64,000 nt of DNA from Candidatus Palibaumannia cicadellinicola (GCF_000754265.1 NZ_CP008985.1:496001-560000), one strand, 5' to 3'; counted from the stretch's first letter, positions 52,806-63,850 are shown. Notes: a model not told the origin generated them from the letters alone. Numbers and translations are program-made.

Positions 52806-53756
52806 TTAAATAGTCTTAATATGTTTTTCAATCGCATCCATGAGCATGCCTGTAATAGAAATTTTAAACATAGCTTCTATTTCTAATACACAAGTCGGAC
52901 TAGTTATATTTATCTCTGTTAATTTATTACCAATAATATCTAGACCTACAAACATTAAACCTTTTTGTTTTAGTACTGGTCCTAAACTATGAGCAATTTC
53001 CCAGTCTATTTTTGATAGTGCACGAGCTTCTCCGTATCCACCAGCTACTAAGTTAGCGCGTGTTTCGCCTTTGTTAGGAATCCGTGCTAAACAATATGGT
53101 ACTGGTTTTCCATCAATAACAAATACTCGTTTATCTCCATCTTCGATCGATGGAAGATAGATTTGTGCCATACAAAACTTTTTGTTATTATTAGTCAAAG
53201 TTTCAATTATAACTGATAGATTAGGATCAGTATTTTTAATACGAAAAACTGATTGACCTCCCATACTATTTAGTGGTTTTATGATAATATCATTATATTG
53301 TTGCAAAAATGCTCTAATATCTTCATTACGTTGACTAACTAGTGTCTCAGGAGTATAAACTTGAAACAATAAGGGAAATATTTTTTCATTACAATCACGT
53401 AAACTTTGTGGTTTATTTATAATTAGTGTACCGTGTTTTTCAGCATATTCAAGAATATAAGTACAATAAATAAATTCTGTATTTATTGGTGGATTTTTAC
53501 GCATTAAGATAACATCGAGATCTCTTAAATCTATCTCTTCTTCTCCATAAAAAGAATACCAATTTTGACAATCATTTTTTACTGAAAGTAATCGACAATA
53601 AGCTCGTGCATCTCCACCACGTAAATAAAGATAATTAATTTCCATATAATATATTTTATAGCCACGTGTTTGAGCTTCAAGCAAAAGGGCAAAGCTAGTG
53701 TCTTTTTTTATATTAATTGATTGAATTGGATCCATAATGATCCCTAACTTAATCAT
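52806..53756 (-). CDS. gshB: Glutathione synthetase
   Basis: ATP-grasp enzyme joining gamma-glutamylcysteine and glycine. I start at the second ATG (MIKLGIIMDPIQSIN), 316 residues, as in E. coli. Motifs include MRKNPPINTEFIY, NKPQSLRDCNEK, IIKPLNSMGGQSVF and TEINITSPTC. Supplies the glutathione used by GloB and redox reactions, provided gshA is present elsewhere. Confidence 0.96.
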   Translation of the reverse strand: MIKLGIIMDPIQSINIKKDTSFALLLEAQTRGYKIYYMEINYLYLRGGDARAYCRLLSVKNDCQNWYSFYGEEEIDLRDLDVILMRKNPPINTEFIYCTYILEYAEKHGTLIINKPQSLRDCNEKIFPLLFQVYTPETLVSQRNEDIRAFLQQYNDIIIKPLNSMGGQSVFRIKNTDPNLSVIIETLTNNNKKFCMAQIYLPSIEDGDKRVFVIDGKPVPYCLARIPNKGETRANLVAGGYGEARALSKIDWEIAHSLGPVLKQKGLMFVGLDIIGNKLTEINITSPTCVLEIEAMFKISITGMLMDAIEKHIKTI

Positions 53757-53912
53757 CATTTTTGATTTAGCCCTTTAACTTAAATCATTTATGCATAATA
53801 AAATAAATACTTAAATTGCAGTATCTAATATTGTTTCAATATATATTATATATTAATAATATATACCATAAAAACTTTTTAAAATTATTTTGTTAAAAAC
53901 ATTTAGTTATCA

Positions 53913-54530
53913 TTAAACTAAATCAAAACGAATAGCTACTTCGTCCCAATTAACTACATTCCAAAAAGATTCAATATAATCACAACGACGATTTTGATAC
54001 TTGAGATAATAAGCATGTTCCCAAACATCCAGACCTAATATTGGAAAACCTGATGTATTAGTAAATACATTACCCATTAATGGATTGTCTTGATTAGCTG
54101 TAGAAACTATAGATAAGATCTTATCTTTTTTAACTAACCAGGTCCATCCTGAACCAAAACAAGTCATTGCAGTGCTTTCAAAAGTTTTTTTAAATTTATT
54201 TATATCACCAAAATCACGTTCAATTATTGTTTTTAATTTACCTTGAAGGGTTGTACCTTGTTTTAAACATTTCCAGAATAAACTATGATTTGCATGTCCA
54301 CCAGCATTGTTTCGTAGTATCGTTTGTTTATCAAGTGGAACTTGATCTAATTTTTGAATGAGTTCATCAACTGATAAATGTGCTAATTGAGGTAATGTTT
54401 CTAATATATTATTAGCATTATTAATATAGGTTTGATGATGTTTAGTATAATGTATTTCCATTGTTTGTTTATCAATAAATGGTTCTAATGCATCAAATTT
54501 ATATTGTAACGTTGGTAGAATAAATTTCAT
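53913..54530 (-). CDS. sodA: Superoxide dismutase, Mn type
   Basis: Removes superoxide. Start is ATG 54530 ([18 protein letters not shown]), 205 residues, with GGAG eight bases upstream. Metal ligands His27, His82, Asp168 and His172 are all present, and Gln147 in TANQDNP indicates the Mn form rather than FeSOD. It is not next to gshB in E. coli, so the junction reflects rearrangement. Confidence 0.95.
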   Translation of the reverse strand: MKFILPTLQYKFDALEPFIDKQTMEIHYTKHHQTYINNANNILETLPQLAHLSVDELIQKLDQVPLDKQTILRNNAGGHANHSLFWKCLKQGTTLQGKLKTIIERDFGDINKFKKTFESTAMTCFGSGWTWLVKKDKILSIVSTANQDNPLMGNVFTNTSGFPILGLDVWEHAYYLKYQNRRCDYIESFWNVVNWDEVAIRFDLV

Positions 54531-54721
54531 ATTCAAGACTCCATTAATATTTAATATACATTAATATTAATTATGTTTATGTTAACAACTAGTTAATTTA
54601 TTTAATTATAAATAAGTGAACATTTTAATTGTTTATCTAATGATTAGTCATCATTTCATCAATCAACATAAAAGATATTATGTTGATTATTTTAACAAAG
54701 TGAGTATTACTCTTCAATAGT

Positions 54722-55297
54722 TTAATAGTAAGAATGTTCTCCATGATTATGTTCAGTAATATCTTGTACACCTTGTAGTTGAGGAAACATTTCTAATAGT
54801 TTTTTTTCTATGTTTTCTTTTAATGTATGATGTACCATTGAACATCCATGACATCCACCAGAAAATTGCAAAAGAGCAAACATATCTGGAGTAATTTCTA
54901 TTAGTGTAATATTTCCACCATGACTTGCAAGCTGAGGATTTATATCAACACATAGTACATGCTTCACACGCTCTACTAATGAAGCTTGACAATCTATTTC
55001 AGGAATTTTGATATTAGGTGTCTTTAAAGTTAATTGAATGCCTAGTTTATCATCAATTAAATCAATCTCAGCATCTTTGAGATAAGGTGCACTATACTCA
55101 TCAATATAAGCTATAAATTCATCAAACTTTAATTGTAAATCATTTACTTCTATTTCTTCTGTTGGACAATAAGAAATACCACATTCCGCATTATAGCGAC
55201 CTGGATTCATAACAAATATACGTATTTGAGTACCTGTTTTTTTTTTCTTAAGTAATTGAACAAAATATTTTTGAGCAGCATTGGTAATAAATATCAT
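54722..55297 (-). CDS. nfuA: Fe-S biogenesis protein NfuA
   Basis: Carrier of 4Fe-4S clusters to targets such as lipoate and biotin synthases. The 191-residue protein equals E. coli. It has an N-terminal degenerate A-type domain ([12 protein letters not shown]) and the C-terminal Nfu domain with CxxC in [12 protein letters not shown]. Divergent from bioH; gntX, between them in E. coli, is lost. Confidence 0.96.
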   Translation of the reverse strand: MIFITNAAQKYFVQLLKKKKTGTQIRIFVMNPGRYNAECGISYCPTEEIEVNDLQLKFDEFIAYIDEYSAPYLKDAEIDLIDDKLGIQLTLKTPNIKIPEIDCQASLVERVKHVLCVDINPQLASHGGNITLIEITPDMFALLQFSGGCHGCSMVHHTLKENIEKKLLEMFPQLQGVQDITEHNHGEHSYY

Positions 55298-55443
55298 TAT
55301 TGTTACGTAATTGTTGACTTAAGTGTGATTTTATCATACAGCTATAATGCTAAAAATGACAATATAATAAAAACTTATTAATAATAAGTACTTAATTTAT
55401 CTAGCAAAATATAATAAACAAATTATTTAATGCATATTAGGTT

Positions 55444-56184
55444 ATGAAAAATTTAGTTTTGTTACATGGATGGGGATTAAATGCAAAAGTATGGTCTTGT
55501 ATTTCTTCGCAGTTAGCAGATCATTTTAATTTATATATTATTGATTTGCCAGGTTATGGTAAAAATGATTGTTATACATCTCTTACTTTAATACAAATAG
55601 CAGAAATAATAGTCAATCAAATACCTACTAAAACTTTATTACTTGGTTGGTCACTAGGTGGACTAGTAGCGACTCAGCTTGCTTACTTATGGCCAGAAAA
55701 AATACTAGGTCTGATTATTGTAGCTTCTTCACCATGTTTTTGTGCGACAGAAGAATGGCCTGGGATTAGTCATAAAACTTTAAGCAATTTTTATCATCAA
55801 CTAAATACGAATTTTATTAAAGCGATCAATGACTTTATCAGCTTACAAACTATAAATACTCATTCAGCATATAGAGATGCTTGTTGGTTAAAACAAATCA
55901 TATTTTCTCAGCAAAAACTATCTGTTAATATATTAAATATTGGCTTAAAATTATTATTTTCTAGTGATTTACGTCATATTTTAAGTAAATTAGATTTACC
56001 ATTATTACGTATGTATGGTAAACTAGATATGTTAGTACCAGTACATACAGTACCTTTAATTGATAAAATTTGTCTTTCTAACTATCGTAGTATAATTTTT
56101 GAAAAAGCTGCTCATGTTCCATTTTTATCTCATACAGAATTGTTCTGTAATGAATTATTATTGTTTAATAAATTATTAAATTAA
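55444..56184 (+). CDS. bioH: Pimeloyl-ACP methyl ester esterase BioH
   Basis: Removes the methyl group from pimeloyl-ACP methyl ester, completing the pimelate step of biotin synthesis. The 246-residue alpha/beta hydrolase starts MKNLVLLHGWGLNAKVW, about 13 residues later than E. coli BioH, because an in-frame stop lies just upstream; the first beta strand is thus missing. The nucleophile Ser70 is in GWSLGGLVA, with the acid in YGKLDMLVP and the His in KAAHVPFLSH. Suggests biotin is made for the host, if bioABCDF are present. Confidence 0.92.
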   Translation: MKNLVLLHGWGLNAKVWSCISSQLADHFNLYIIDLPGYGKNDCYTSLTLIQIAEIIVNQIPTKTLLLGWSLGGLVATQLAYLWPEKILGLIIVASSPCFCATEEWPGISHKTLSNFYHQLNTNFIKAINDFISLQTINTHSAYRDACWLKQIIFSQQKLSVNILNIGLKLLFSSDLRHILSKLDLPLLRMYGKLDMLVPVHTVPLIDKICLSNYRSIIFEKAAHVPFLSHTELFCNELLLFNKLLN

Positions 56185-56382
56185 GCTTTATTTAACTTTT
56201 TAAGAGTATTTCAAACACAATAATTTACATGTTATGTTAATTAAGGTAATTTGAGCTACGGATAGAAATGAAAACTTGACGATTGAGTTAAAAAAAGTAA
56301 AATATAATATATATTATATAATAAGTACTCGTACCTTATTAAAGTACTTACATAAACTATCAATATATATATACTATAGCAT

Positions 56383-56459
<77 letters not shown>

Positions 56460-56491
56460 ACTATAGTTATAATATATAGCACTTATATATT

Positions 56492-56564
56492 GGGGCTATA
56501 GCTCAGCTGGGAGAGCGCCTGTTTTGCACACAGGAGGTCAGCGGTTCAAACCCGCTTAGCTCCA
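56492..56564 (+). tRNA. tRNA-Ala (anticodon TGC)
   Basis: Starts GGGGCTATAGCTCAGCTGG, anticodon loop TTTGCAC, T arm GCGGTTCAAACCCGC, discriminator A at 56564. The G3:U70 pair is present. CCA is not encoded (next bases CAT). It lies 32 bases after tRNA-Ile, the same pair as in the E. coli rRNA spacer. Confidence 0.97.
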
Positions 56565-56623
56565 CATTACGTTTAATTAATAAAAACATCTAATAAATTA
56601 TTATATTAATTACTAATAAAATT

Positions 56624-57079
56624 ATGAATGTAGTTATACAACGTAAATTACTTAGTCAAGCAGAAAAATTATGCGTACAACGTAATGTACGTATGACACC
56701 TCAACGACTAGAAGTATTACGCTTAATGATTAAACAAAATAATGCTATTAGTGCCTATGAATTACTTAATTTATTACGTCATTCAGAACCACAAGCTAAA
56801 CCACCAACGATCTATCGTGCATTAGATTTTTTAATAGATCAAAAATTTATTCATAGAGTAGAATCAACAAATAGTTTTATGCTTTGTCATTATTTTACTG
56901 ATCCTTTACATACTTCAGCTTTTTTTATTTGTGATAAATGTGGTCAAGTTACTGAAAAAGCCGCTGAGAAGATAAAACATCTTTTGCAAAGTATGGCTAC
57001 TCAAGCTAGTTTTGCTATATCTCATAATATAGTAGAAGCACATGGTTTATGCACACAATGTGTGGTACATACTTTATAA
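56624..57079 (+). CDS. zur: Zinc uptake regulator Zur (Fur family)
   Basis: Zinc-responsive repressor, expected to act on zinc import genes. It is Zur rather than Fur: it reads AEKLCVQRNVRMTPQRLEV and EPQAKPPTIYRALDFL, as I recall for E. coli Zur. Zinc ligands are at E. coli numbers: structural Cys103, Cys106, Cys143 and Cys146, and sensory His77, Cys88, His96 and Glu111. The 151-residue protein lacks the His-rich C-terminal tail of the 171-residue E. coli form. It sits upstream of tusD, not its E. coli neighbour. Confidence 0.93.
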   Translation: MNVVIQRKLLSQAEKLCVQRNVRMTPQRLEVLRLMIKQNNAISAYELLNLLRHSEPQAKPPTIYRALDFLIDQKFIHRVESTNSFMLCHYFTDPLHTSAFFICDKCGQVTEKAAEKIKHLLQSMATQASFAISHNIVEAHGLCTQCVVHTL

Positions 57080-57125
57080 ATAAATATTAACACTTAGTTT
57101 TGATTCAAGCTTAACAAATTAATTA

Positions 57126-57548
57126 TTGAGTAATACTATTAATACCATATTTCCTAAAAAATTAGATTATTGTCTACTCATTACTGGTCCTGCTTATGGT
57201 AACCAACGTGCTAGTAGTGCTTTACAGTTTGCAGAAGCACTATTAAATTGTGGTCATGGTATTAATACCATCTTTTTTTATCAAGATGGAGTATATAATG
57301 CTAACTATTTTATAGCTCCTGCTAATGATGAAATCAATTTAGTACAATCTTGGCTAAAATTTGCAGCAAAATATAAGGTATCATTAAATTTATGTGTCTC
57401 TGCTGGATTACGTCGTGGTATTACTGAGACTACACAGTCCTTACAGCTTGATAAATTTGGAGATAATCTACAGCCTGGTTTTAACTTAAGTGGTCTTAGT
57501 TCTTTAGCAGAAGCTATACTCAAATGTGATCGTTTAATTCAATTTTAG
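57126..57548 (+). CDS. tusD: Sulfurtransferase TusD, no ATG start
   Basis: Subunit of the TusBCD complex that relays sulfur to MnmA for s2U34 in tRNA Lys, Glu and Gln. No ATG is available; the frame opens at TTG 57126, about 13 codons before the block equivalent to the E. coli start (LDYCLLITGPAYG). No clear ribosome site precedes it. The body is intact: ASSALQFAEALL, FFYQDGVYNANYF and the active Cys in LCVSAGLRRG. It precedes tusC and tusB, as in E. coli. Confidence 0.9.
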   Translation: MSNTINTIFPKKLDYCLLITGPAYGNQRASSALQFAEALLNCGHGINTIFFYQDGVYNANYFIAPANDEINLVQSWLKFAAKYKVSLNLCVSAGLRRGITETTQSLQLDKFGDNLQPGFNLSGLSSLAEAILKCDRLIQF

Positions 57549-57564
57549 AATTTATGTAATAAAT

Positions 57565-57924
57565 ATGAAAAATATTGCTTGTATTTTTACTCATGGACCA
57601 CACGGTAATACTACTGGACGTGAAGGATTAGATGCTTTGTTAGCTATATCAGCGTTTTGTGAGTTATTAGGAGTATTTTTTATTGGAGATGGAGTTTTAT
57701 TATTATTGACAAATCAGCAACCAGAACAAATTTTGATGAAAAATTTTGTTCCTTTATTTAATATATTACCTTTATATGATATTAATCGTTTATATTTATA
57801 TGCTGATTCAGCAATAGAGCGAGGTTTTGATATTAATGTAGATTTAATCTTAGACGTCGAATGGTTACCAGCAGATATTTGGAATAAGAATTTATATTCT
57901 TATGATCATATTATAACATTCTAA
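57565..57924 (+). CDS. tusC: Sulfur relay protein TusC
   Basis: TusBCD subunit without its own catalytic Cys. The 119-residue protein matches E. coli length with GPHGNTTGREGLDALLA, FFIGDGVLLLL and the YDHIITF end. It follows tusD after 16 bases. Confidence 0.93.
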   Translation: MKNIACIFTHGPHGNTTGREGLDALLAISAFCELLGVFFIGDGVLLLLTNQQPEQILMKNFVPLFNILPLYDINRLYLYADSAIERGFDINVDLILDVEWLPADIWNKNLYSYDHIITF

Positions 57925-57962
57925 TTGATACCTGATTACTTATCAGTTATTACTATTTCATA

Positions 57963-58250
57963 ATGCTTTATACTCTAAGCTACTCTCCTTATGATTGCGA
58001 TATAGCAACACTATTACGTACGATAAGATTAAAAGCTGATCTTTTGCTCTGGGCAGATGGTGTTATAGCAGGATTAAAGAATTCACCAATACTATACATG
58101 TTAAAAACTGCACCTTTAACACTATATGCATTGAAAAATGATATTTTAGCCCGAGGATTATATGATTATTTTTCATATGATATTTTAATTATTAATTATA
58201 CTGAATTTGTAACTTTAACTGAAAAAAATCAACAACAAATAGCTTGGTAA
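57963..58250 (+). CDS. tusB: Sulfur relay protein TusB
   Basis: Third TusBCD subunit, 95 residues as in E. coli, with MLYTLSYSPYDCDIATLLR, LLWADGVIAGL, YALKNDILARGL and IINYTEFVTLT. It lies 38 bases after tusC and ends 99 bases before rpsL. TusA, TusE and MnmA are not in the window but are needed for the relay. Confidence 0.92.
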   Translation: MLYTLSYSPYDCDIATLLRTIRLKADLLLWADGVIAGLKNSPILYMLKTAPLTLYALKNDILARGLYDYFSYDILIINYTEFVTLTEKNQQQIAW

Positions 58251-58349
58251 TATACATTTTTTATATATTATATTTTAGTTAAAACTTTACTTTATTTTTT
58301 ACATAAGTATATACATACTATATAAGTATATGTCTAGGAATCACCTAAA

Positions 58350-58724
58350 ATGACAACAATTAACCAATTAGTGCGACATCCGCGCACTATGAAAGTGGTA
58401 AAAAATAATGTTCCAGCATTAGAACGCTGTCCACAAAAACGTGGTGTATGTACTCGTGTATATACTACTACTCCAAAAAAACCAAATTCTGCTCTACGTA
58501 AAGTATGTCGTGTTCGTCTGACTAATGGTTTCGAAGTTACTTCCTACATAGGAGGAGAAGGTCATAATTTACAAGAGCATTCAGTTATATTAATTCGTGG
58601 TGGGCGTGTAAAAGATTTGCCAGGTGTTCGTTATCATACTCTTCGTGGTGCTCTTGATTGTTCCGGTGTGAAAGATCGCAAAAAAAGCCGCTCTAAATAT
58701 GGTGTTAAAAAACAAAAAAATTAA
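58350..58724 (+). CDS. rpsL: 30S ribosomal protein S12
   Basis: Decoding-centre protein, 124 residues, standard. It begins [12 protein letters not shown] and has [14 protein letters not shown] with the wild-type Lys pair at 43-44 region and [13 protein letters not shown]. First gene of the str operon. Only 18 bases separate it from rpsG. Confidence 0.98.
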   Translation: MTTINQLVRHPRTMKVVKNNVPALERCPQKRGVCTRVYTTTPKKPNSALRKVCRVRLTNGFEVTSYIGGEGHNLQEHSVILIRGGRVKDLPGVRYHTLRGALDCSGVKDRKKSRSKYGVKKQKN

Positions 58725-58742
58725 TGAAAATGGAGTGTTTTT

Positions 58743-59213
58743 ATGCCACGTCGTCGTATTATTGGTCAACGTCAAATACTACCAGACCCAAAGTTAGGAT
58801 CTAAACTTTTAGCTAAATTCATTAATATTTTAATGAGGCATGGTAAAAAATCTATTGCTGAAGCAATCGTTTATACCGCACTAGAAACTTTAGCTCAACG
58901 TTCTGGTAAAAGCTATCTAGAAGCTTTTGAAGTTGCGTTAGATAACGTGCGTCCTACTATTGAAGTAAAATCTCGTCGTGTTGGTGGTTCTACTTATCAA
59001 GTTCCTATAGAAGTTCGTCCAGTGCGTCGCGATACATTAGCAATGCGTTGGCTTGTAGAAGCTGCTCGTAAACGAGGTGATCAATCTATGTCTATACGTT
59101 TAGCAAATGAACTTTATGATGCCGTAGAAAATAAAGGTGCTGCTGTTAAAAAACGTGAAGATATTCACCGTATGGCAGATGCTAATAAAGCATTCGCTCA
59201 TTATCGATGGTAA
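58743..59213 (+). CDS. rpsG: 30S ribosomal protein S7
   Basis: Primary 16S-binding protein of the 30S head, 156 residues, with [31 protein letters not shown] and the [20 protein letters not shown] block. In E. coli S7 represses the operon by binding the roughly 96-base rpsL-rpsG spacer; that spacer is 18 bases here. Confidence 0.98.
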   Translation: MPRRRIIGQRQILPDPKLGSKLLAKFINILMRHGKKSIAEAIVYTALETLAQRSGKSYLEAFEVALDNVRPTIEVKSRRVGGSTYQVPIEVRPVRRDTLAMRWLVEAARKRGDQSMSIRLANELYDAVENKGAAVKKREDIHRMADANKAFAHYRW

Positions 59214-59325
59214 TTTTCTTTATTAAATAAACAAGTAATATTTAAATTAGATAGATTTGATCTATCTAATTTAATAAAATAATAAAATTAGTTTAATACG
59301 AACGTGCCAGTAATTGAGGATTCAA

Positions 59326-61443
59326 ATGGCTCGGATAACACCTATTGTACACTATCGTAACATTGGTATTAGTGCACATATTGATGCTGGGAAAACAACG
59401 ACAACTGAACGTATTTTATACTACACTGGTGTAAATCATAAGATCGGTGAAGTTCATCATGGTGCAGCTACTATGGATTGGATGGCTCAGGAACAAGAAC
59501 GTGGTATTACAATTACTTCCGCTGCTACTACTTGTTTTTGGTCAGGTATGGCGAAACAGTTTGATGCTCATCGCATTAACATTATTGATACTCCTGGACA
59601 CGTTGATTTTACAATAGAAGTAGAACGTTCTATGCGTATACTAGATGGTGTAGTAATGATTTACTGTGCTGTTGGTGGAGTACAACCACAGTCAGAGACT
59701 GTATGGCGTCAAGCAAATAAATATAAAGTTCCGCGTATCGCATTCGTTAATAAAATGGATCGTATGGGTGCTAATTATTTACGCGTTGTTGAACAGCTTA
59801 AAACTCGTCTTTCTGCTCAACCAGTACCTATTCAACTTGCCATTGGAGCAGAAGATAAATTTACTGGGATTGTTGATTTAGTAAAAATGAAAGCTATAAA
59901 TTGGAGTGAAGCTGATCAAGGTGTAAGTTTTACTTATGAAGATATTCCTGTTGCAATGCAAGATGAAGCTGAAAAATGGCATCAACATTTAGTTGAATCG
60001 GCAGTAGAAATATCCGAGGAGTTAATGGAAAAATACTTAAATGGTGAAAAAATTTCTGAAGAGGAGATTAAATCTAGTCTCCGTCAACGAGTTTTAAATA
60101 ATCAGATTATACTGGTTACTTGTGGTTCTGCCTTTAAGAATAAAGGTGTACAAGCGATGTTAGATGCTGTAATAGAATATCTACCAGCTCCTACTGATAT
60201 CGCTACTATTAATCGTGTTCTAAATGTTAATAACATGGCAGTAGAAATATACGATAAACGCCACTCTAGCGATCAAGAACCATTTTCAGCGCTTGCATTT
60301 AAAATTGCAACTGACCCGTTTGTTGGTAACCTTACTTTTTTCAGAGTATACTCAGGTATGGTTAGTTCTGGAGATATAGTACTGAACTCAGTTAAAGACA
60401 AACGTGAGCGTTTTGGCCGTATCGTACAAATGCATGCTAATAAACGTGAAGAGATAAAAGAAGTTCGGGCAGGCGATATTGCTGCAGCAATAGGTCTCAA
60501 AGATGTTACTACTGGAGATACCTTATGTGATCCATCTGTACCTATTATTCTTGAACGAATGGAGTTCCCTGAGCCTGTAATTTCAGTTGCTGTTGAACCT
60601 AAAACTAAAACTGATCAAGAAAAAATGGGTTTTGCTTTAGGGCGTCTTGCACAGGAAGATCCATCTTTCCACGTATGGACAGATGAAGAATCTGGAGAAA
60701 CCATTATTGCTGGTATGGGTGAGCTACATCTTGAAATTCTAATCGATCGAATGCATCGTGAATTTAATGTAACAGCTAATGTTGGTAAACCACAAGTAGC
60801 TTATCGGGAAACTATCCGTATTACTGTTGAACAAGAAGGTAAATTTATTCGTCAATCAGGTGGTCGGGGTCAATTTGGTCATGTATGGTTACGTATAGAA
60901 CCAATGGAACCAGGAGGTAAAGGGTACGAATTTATAAATAAAATTGTTGGTGGAGTAGTTCCTAAAGAATACTTAGCAGCAATCGATAAAGGTGTTCAAG
61001 AACAGCTCAATAGCGGCGTTTTAGCAGGTTATCCAATAGTAGATGTCCGTGTTACTGCTTTTGATGGGTCTTATCACGAAGTAGATTCATCGGAAATGGC
61101 ATTTAAGCTTGCAAGTTCTATAGCTTTCAAGGAAGGATTTATGAAGGCTAAACCAGTTATTCTCGAACCAATAATGAAAGTGGAAGTCGAAACCCCTGAA
61201 GATTATATGGGAGATGTAATTGGTGACTTAAATCGTAGACGTGGTATAATTAGTGGTATGGATAATACTTTAACTGGTAAAACTATTCGTGCACAGGTAC
61301 CATTATCAGAAATGTTTAGTTATGCTACAGATCTACGTTCACAAACTCAGGGTAGAGCTTCTTATTCTATGGAATTTATGAAGTATTATGAAGCACCAAA
61401 TCATATTACACAGGCTATTATTGAAAAACGTCACACTAAATAA
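59326..61443 (+). CDS. fusA: Elongation factor G
   Basis: Translocase GTPase. Start is ATG 59326 ([14 protein letters not shown]), 705 residues, with GAGGA at about 7 bases upstream; an open extension to 59314 is unlikely. G1 is [15 protein letters not shown]2 ERGITITS, G3 DTPGHVDF, G4 NKMDRMGA and G5 GSAFKNKG. Domains II-V are complete through GRASYSMEF. It lies 112 bases after rpsG. Confidence 0.98.
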   Translation: MARITPIVHYRNIGISAHIDAGKTTTTERILYYTGVNHKIGEVHHGAATMDWMAQEQERGITITSAATTCFWSGMAKQFDAHRINIIDTPGHVDFTIEVERSMRILDGVVMIYCAVGGVQPQSETVWRQANKYKVPRIAFVNKMDRMGANYLRVVEQLKTRLSAQPVPIQLAIGAEDKFTGIVDLVKMKAINWSEADQGVSFTYEDIPVAMQDEAEKWHQHLVESAVEISEELMEKYLNGEKISEEEIKSSLRQRVLNNQIILVTCGSAFKNKGVQAMLDAVIEYLPAPTDIATINRVLNVNNMAVEIYDKRHSSDQEPFSALAFKIATDPFVGNLTFFRVYSGMVSSGDIVLNSVKDKRERFGRIVQMHANKREEIKEVRAGDIAAAIGLKDVTTGDTLCDPSVPIILERMEFPEPVISVAVEPKTKTDQEKMGFALGRLAQEDPSFHVWTDEESGETIIAGMGELHLEILIDRMHREFNVTANVGKPQVAYRETIRITVEQEGKFIRQSGGRGQFGHVWLRIEPMEPGGKGYEFINKIVGGVVPKEYLAAIDKGVQEQLNSGVLAGYPIVDVRVTAFDGSYHEVDSSEMAFKLASSIAFKEGFMKAKPVILEPIMKVEVETPEDYMGDVIGDLNRRRGIISGMDNTLTGKTIRAQVPLSEMFSYATDLRSQTQGRASYSMEFMKYYEAPNHITQAIIEKRHTK

Positions 61444-61558
61444 ATTTTGAAGTGTTCATACTATAACATAAATGCTATGCGGTTAATGAGCATAAATAAT
61501 AATAAAATATAAAAAGCATGATATAAAATAATAGCGTAAGGAATATAGGAATATAACA

Positions 61559-62743
61559 GTGTCTAAAGAAAAGTTTAAACGTACCAAACCACACATTAAC
61601 GTAGGTACTATAGGCCATGTTGATCACGGTAAAACAACTTTAACAGCAGCTATAACTTCAGTTTTAGCTAAGACTTATGGTGGTAATGCGCTTGCTTTTG
61701 ATCAAATAGATAATGCTCCAGAAGAAAAAGCACGTGGTATTACCATTAATACTTCTCATGTTGAGTATGATACTCAAACACGTCATTATGCACATGTAGA
61801 TTGCCCAGGACATGCTGACTATATAAAAAATATGATTACTGGAGCTGCACAAATGGATGGAGCCATTTTGGTTGTAGCTGCAACTGATGGTCCAATGCCT
61901 CAGACACGAGAGCATATTCTTTTAGCTCGTCAGGTAGGTGTTCCCTACATTATAGTTTTTATTAATAAATGTGATATGGTTGATGATGAAGAATTACTAG
62001 AATTAGTTGAAATAGAAGTACGAGAATTGCTTTCGCAATATGATTTTCCAGGAGATGAAACTCCTATCATACGTGGTTCTGCATTACAAGCATTAGAACA
62101 TAATGAGAATTGGACTTCAAAAATCATTGAATTATCTGAAGCACTAGATCGTTATATTCCTGAACCAGAACGTGCGATTGATAAATCATTTTTATTACCT
62201 ATTGAAGATGTTTTCTCTATTTCAGGTCGTGGTACAGTAGTAACAGGTCGTGTAGAGCGTGGTATTCTTAAAGTTGGTGAAGAAGTAGAAATTATTGGTA
62301 TTAAAGATACTACGAAAACTACCTGTACAGGTGTTGAAATGTTTCGTAAATTATTAGATGAAGGACGTGCTGGTGAGAATATTGGTGTTTTGCTCCGTGG
62401 AACAAAACGTGATGATGTAGAACGTGGTCAGGTATTAGCTAAACCAGGATCAATTAAACCACATACTAAATTCACATCAGAAGTTTATATTCTCAATAAA
62501 GAGGAAGGTGGACGTCATACTCCTTTTTTTAAAGGTTATCGCCCACAATTTTACTTCCGTACTACTGATGTAACAGGTACTATTGAATTACCAAAAGATG
62601 TTGAAATGGTTATGCCTGGTGATAACATTAAAATGATTGTTAATTTAATTGCTCCTATTGCTATGGATGAAGGATTACGATTTGCTATCCGTGAAGGTGG
62701 TCATACCGTTGGTGCCGGTGTTGTTACTAACATTATCGAGTAA
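61559..62743 (+). CDS. tuf: Elongation factor Tu
   Basis: Delivers aminoacyl-tRNA. The 394-residue protein starts with GTG ([16 protein letters not shown]), as E. coli tuf genes do. G1 [10 protein letters not shown]3 DCPGHADY, G4 NKCDM and G5 GSALQ are intact, and domain III ends [11 protein letters not shown]. It follows fusA (115 bases) like tufA and precedes secE (113 bases) like tufB. It therefore looks like a product of tufA-tufB joining and may be the only tuf. Confidence 0.98.
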   Translation: MSKEKFKRTKPHINVGTIGHVDHGKTTLTAAITSVLAKTYGGNALAFDQIDNAPEEKARGITINTSHVEYDTQTRHYAHVDCPGHADYIKNMITGAAQMDGAILVVAATDGPMPQTREHILLARQVGVPYIIVFINKCDMVDDEELLELVEIEVRELLSQYDFPGDETPIIRGSALQALEHNENWTSKIIELSEALDRYIPEPERAIDKSFLLPIEDVFSISGRGTVVTGRVERGILKVGEEVEIIGIKDTTKTTCTGVEMFRKLLDEGRAGENIGVLLRGTKRDDVERGQVLAKPGSIKPHTKFTSEVYILNKEEGGRHTPFFKGYRPQFYFRTTDVTGTIELPKDVEMVMPGDNIKMIVNLIAPIAMDEGLRFAIREGGHTVGAGVVTNIIE

Positions 62744-62856
62744 ATAGTTTTAATCTTATAAAAAATTAAATATATATATAATATATATAATCAATTAAAT
62801 TGATGAGCTAAAATTAAGCTATGTTTATTAAAATTATGTTATAGGTATTAGTATTT

Positions 62857-63246
62857 ATGATTTCTAATACCGAAGCTCTAGAAAAAGAAAAAAAACGTAT
62901 CCAAGAAATAGTAAAATGGTTCATAGTAATTTTATTATTAATAATAGCTATTGTAGGTAATTATTTTTATCGAGATTTAAGCTTGATATTACGAATAGTA
63001 GCTATCTTTTTTATAATTACTATTACAGGTATTGTTGCTCTAATGACTGAGCAAGGTAAGTTAATGATTATGTTTGTACGTGAAGCACGTATTGAAGTAC
63101 GTAAAGTTATTTGGCCAACTCGCCAAGAAACTTTCTATACCACTTTAATAGTAGCTATAGTTACTACATTAATGTCACTTATTCTTTGGGGGCTAGATAG
63201 TTTTCTAGTCAGTATGGTATCTTTTATTACCAGCCTGAGGTTCTAG
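62857..63246 (+). CDS. secE: Preprotein translocase subunit SecE
   Basis: Essential SecYEG subunit. The 129-residue protein has three membrane segments as in enterobacteria: about 20-37, 45-62 and 93-117. The conserved cytoplasmic helix is [17 protein letters not shown]. Its stop is directly followed by the nusG ATG. Confidence 0.96.
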   Translation: MISNTEALEKEKKRIQEIVKWFIVILLLIIAIVGNYFYRDLSLILRIVAIFFIITITGIVALMTEQGKLMIMFVREARIEVRKVIWPTRQETFYTTLIVAIVTTLMSLILWGLDSFLVSMVSFITSLRF

Positions 63247-63792
63247 ATGTCCGAAGATTCTCAAAAACGCTGGTATGTAGTTCAAGCGTTTTCCGGTTTG
63301 GAGGGACGAGTAGCACAATCCCTTCGTGAATATATTAAATTACATGCTACAAAAAAATTTTTTGGGGAAGTTATGGTACCAACAGAAGAAGTTGTTGAAA
63401 TTCGTTGTGGCCAACGTCGTAAAAGTGAAAGGAAATTCTTTCCTGGTTATGTGTTAGTACAAATGGTAATGAATGATAGTAGTTGGCATTTAGTACGGAG
63501 TGTACCGCGTGTCATGGGTTTTATCGGCGGTACATCAGATCGTCCTGCACCTATTAGCGATAAAGAGGTTCATGCGATCATGAATCGTCTACAACAAATA
63601 GGTGATAAGCCACGTCCTAAAACACTATTTGAGCCAGGAGAATTAATACGTGTTAATGATGGACCATTTGCTGACTTTAATGGAGTAGTAGAAGAAGTAG
63701 ATTATGAGAAGAGTCGCTTAAAAGTATCAGTTTCTATTTTTGGTCGCGCTACTCCTGTAGAACTAGATTTTGGTCAAGTAGAAAAAGGTTAA
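63247..63792 (+). CDS. nusG: Transcription termination/antitermination factor NusG
   Basis: Binds RNA polymerase, and links it to Rho or ribosomes. At 181 residues it equals E. coli. The NGN domain holds [19 protein letters not shown] and [10 protein letters not shown]; the C-terminal KOW domain is [21 protein letters not shown]. It starts at the base after the secE stop. Confidence 0.98.
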   Translation: MSEDSQKRWYVVQAFSGLEGRVAQSLREYIKLHATKKFFGEVMVPTEEVVEIRCGQRRKSERKFFPGYVLVQMVMNDSSWHLVRSVPRVMGFIGGTSDRPAPISDKEVHAIMNRLQQIGDKPRPKTLFEPGELIRVNDGPFADFNGVVEEVDYEKSRLKVSVSIFGRATPVELDFGQVEKG

Positions 63793-63797
63793 GCTCA

Positions 63798-63821
63798 AGC
63801 TCTCTAATTGATTAAAGAGCT
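63798..63821 (+). repeat. Small hairpin between nusG and rplK
   Basis: AGCTCT and AGAGCT can pair around a 12-base AT-rich loop, between the nusG stop and the rplK start. No U tract follows directly. It may be a remnant of the nusG-rplK boundary structure, where E. coli has the L11 promoter. Weak. Confidence 0.3.
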
Positions 63822-63850
63822 GAATTAAGTCGCTTAAATAGGAAATCAAA

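Noticed and set aside
56624..57079. Assignment as Fur
   Set aside because: Ligand positions and sequence fit Zur, including the paired Cys103/106 and Cys143/146 and the AKPPTIYRALDFL block.
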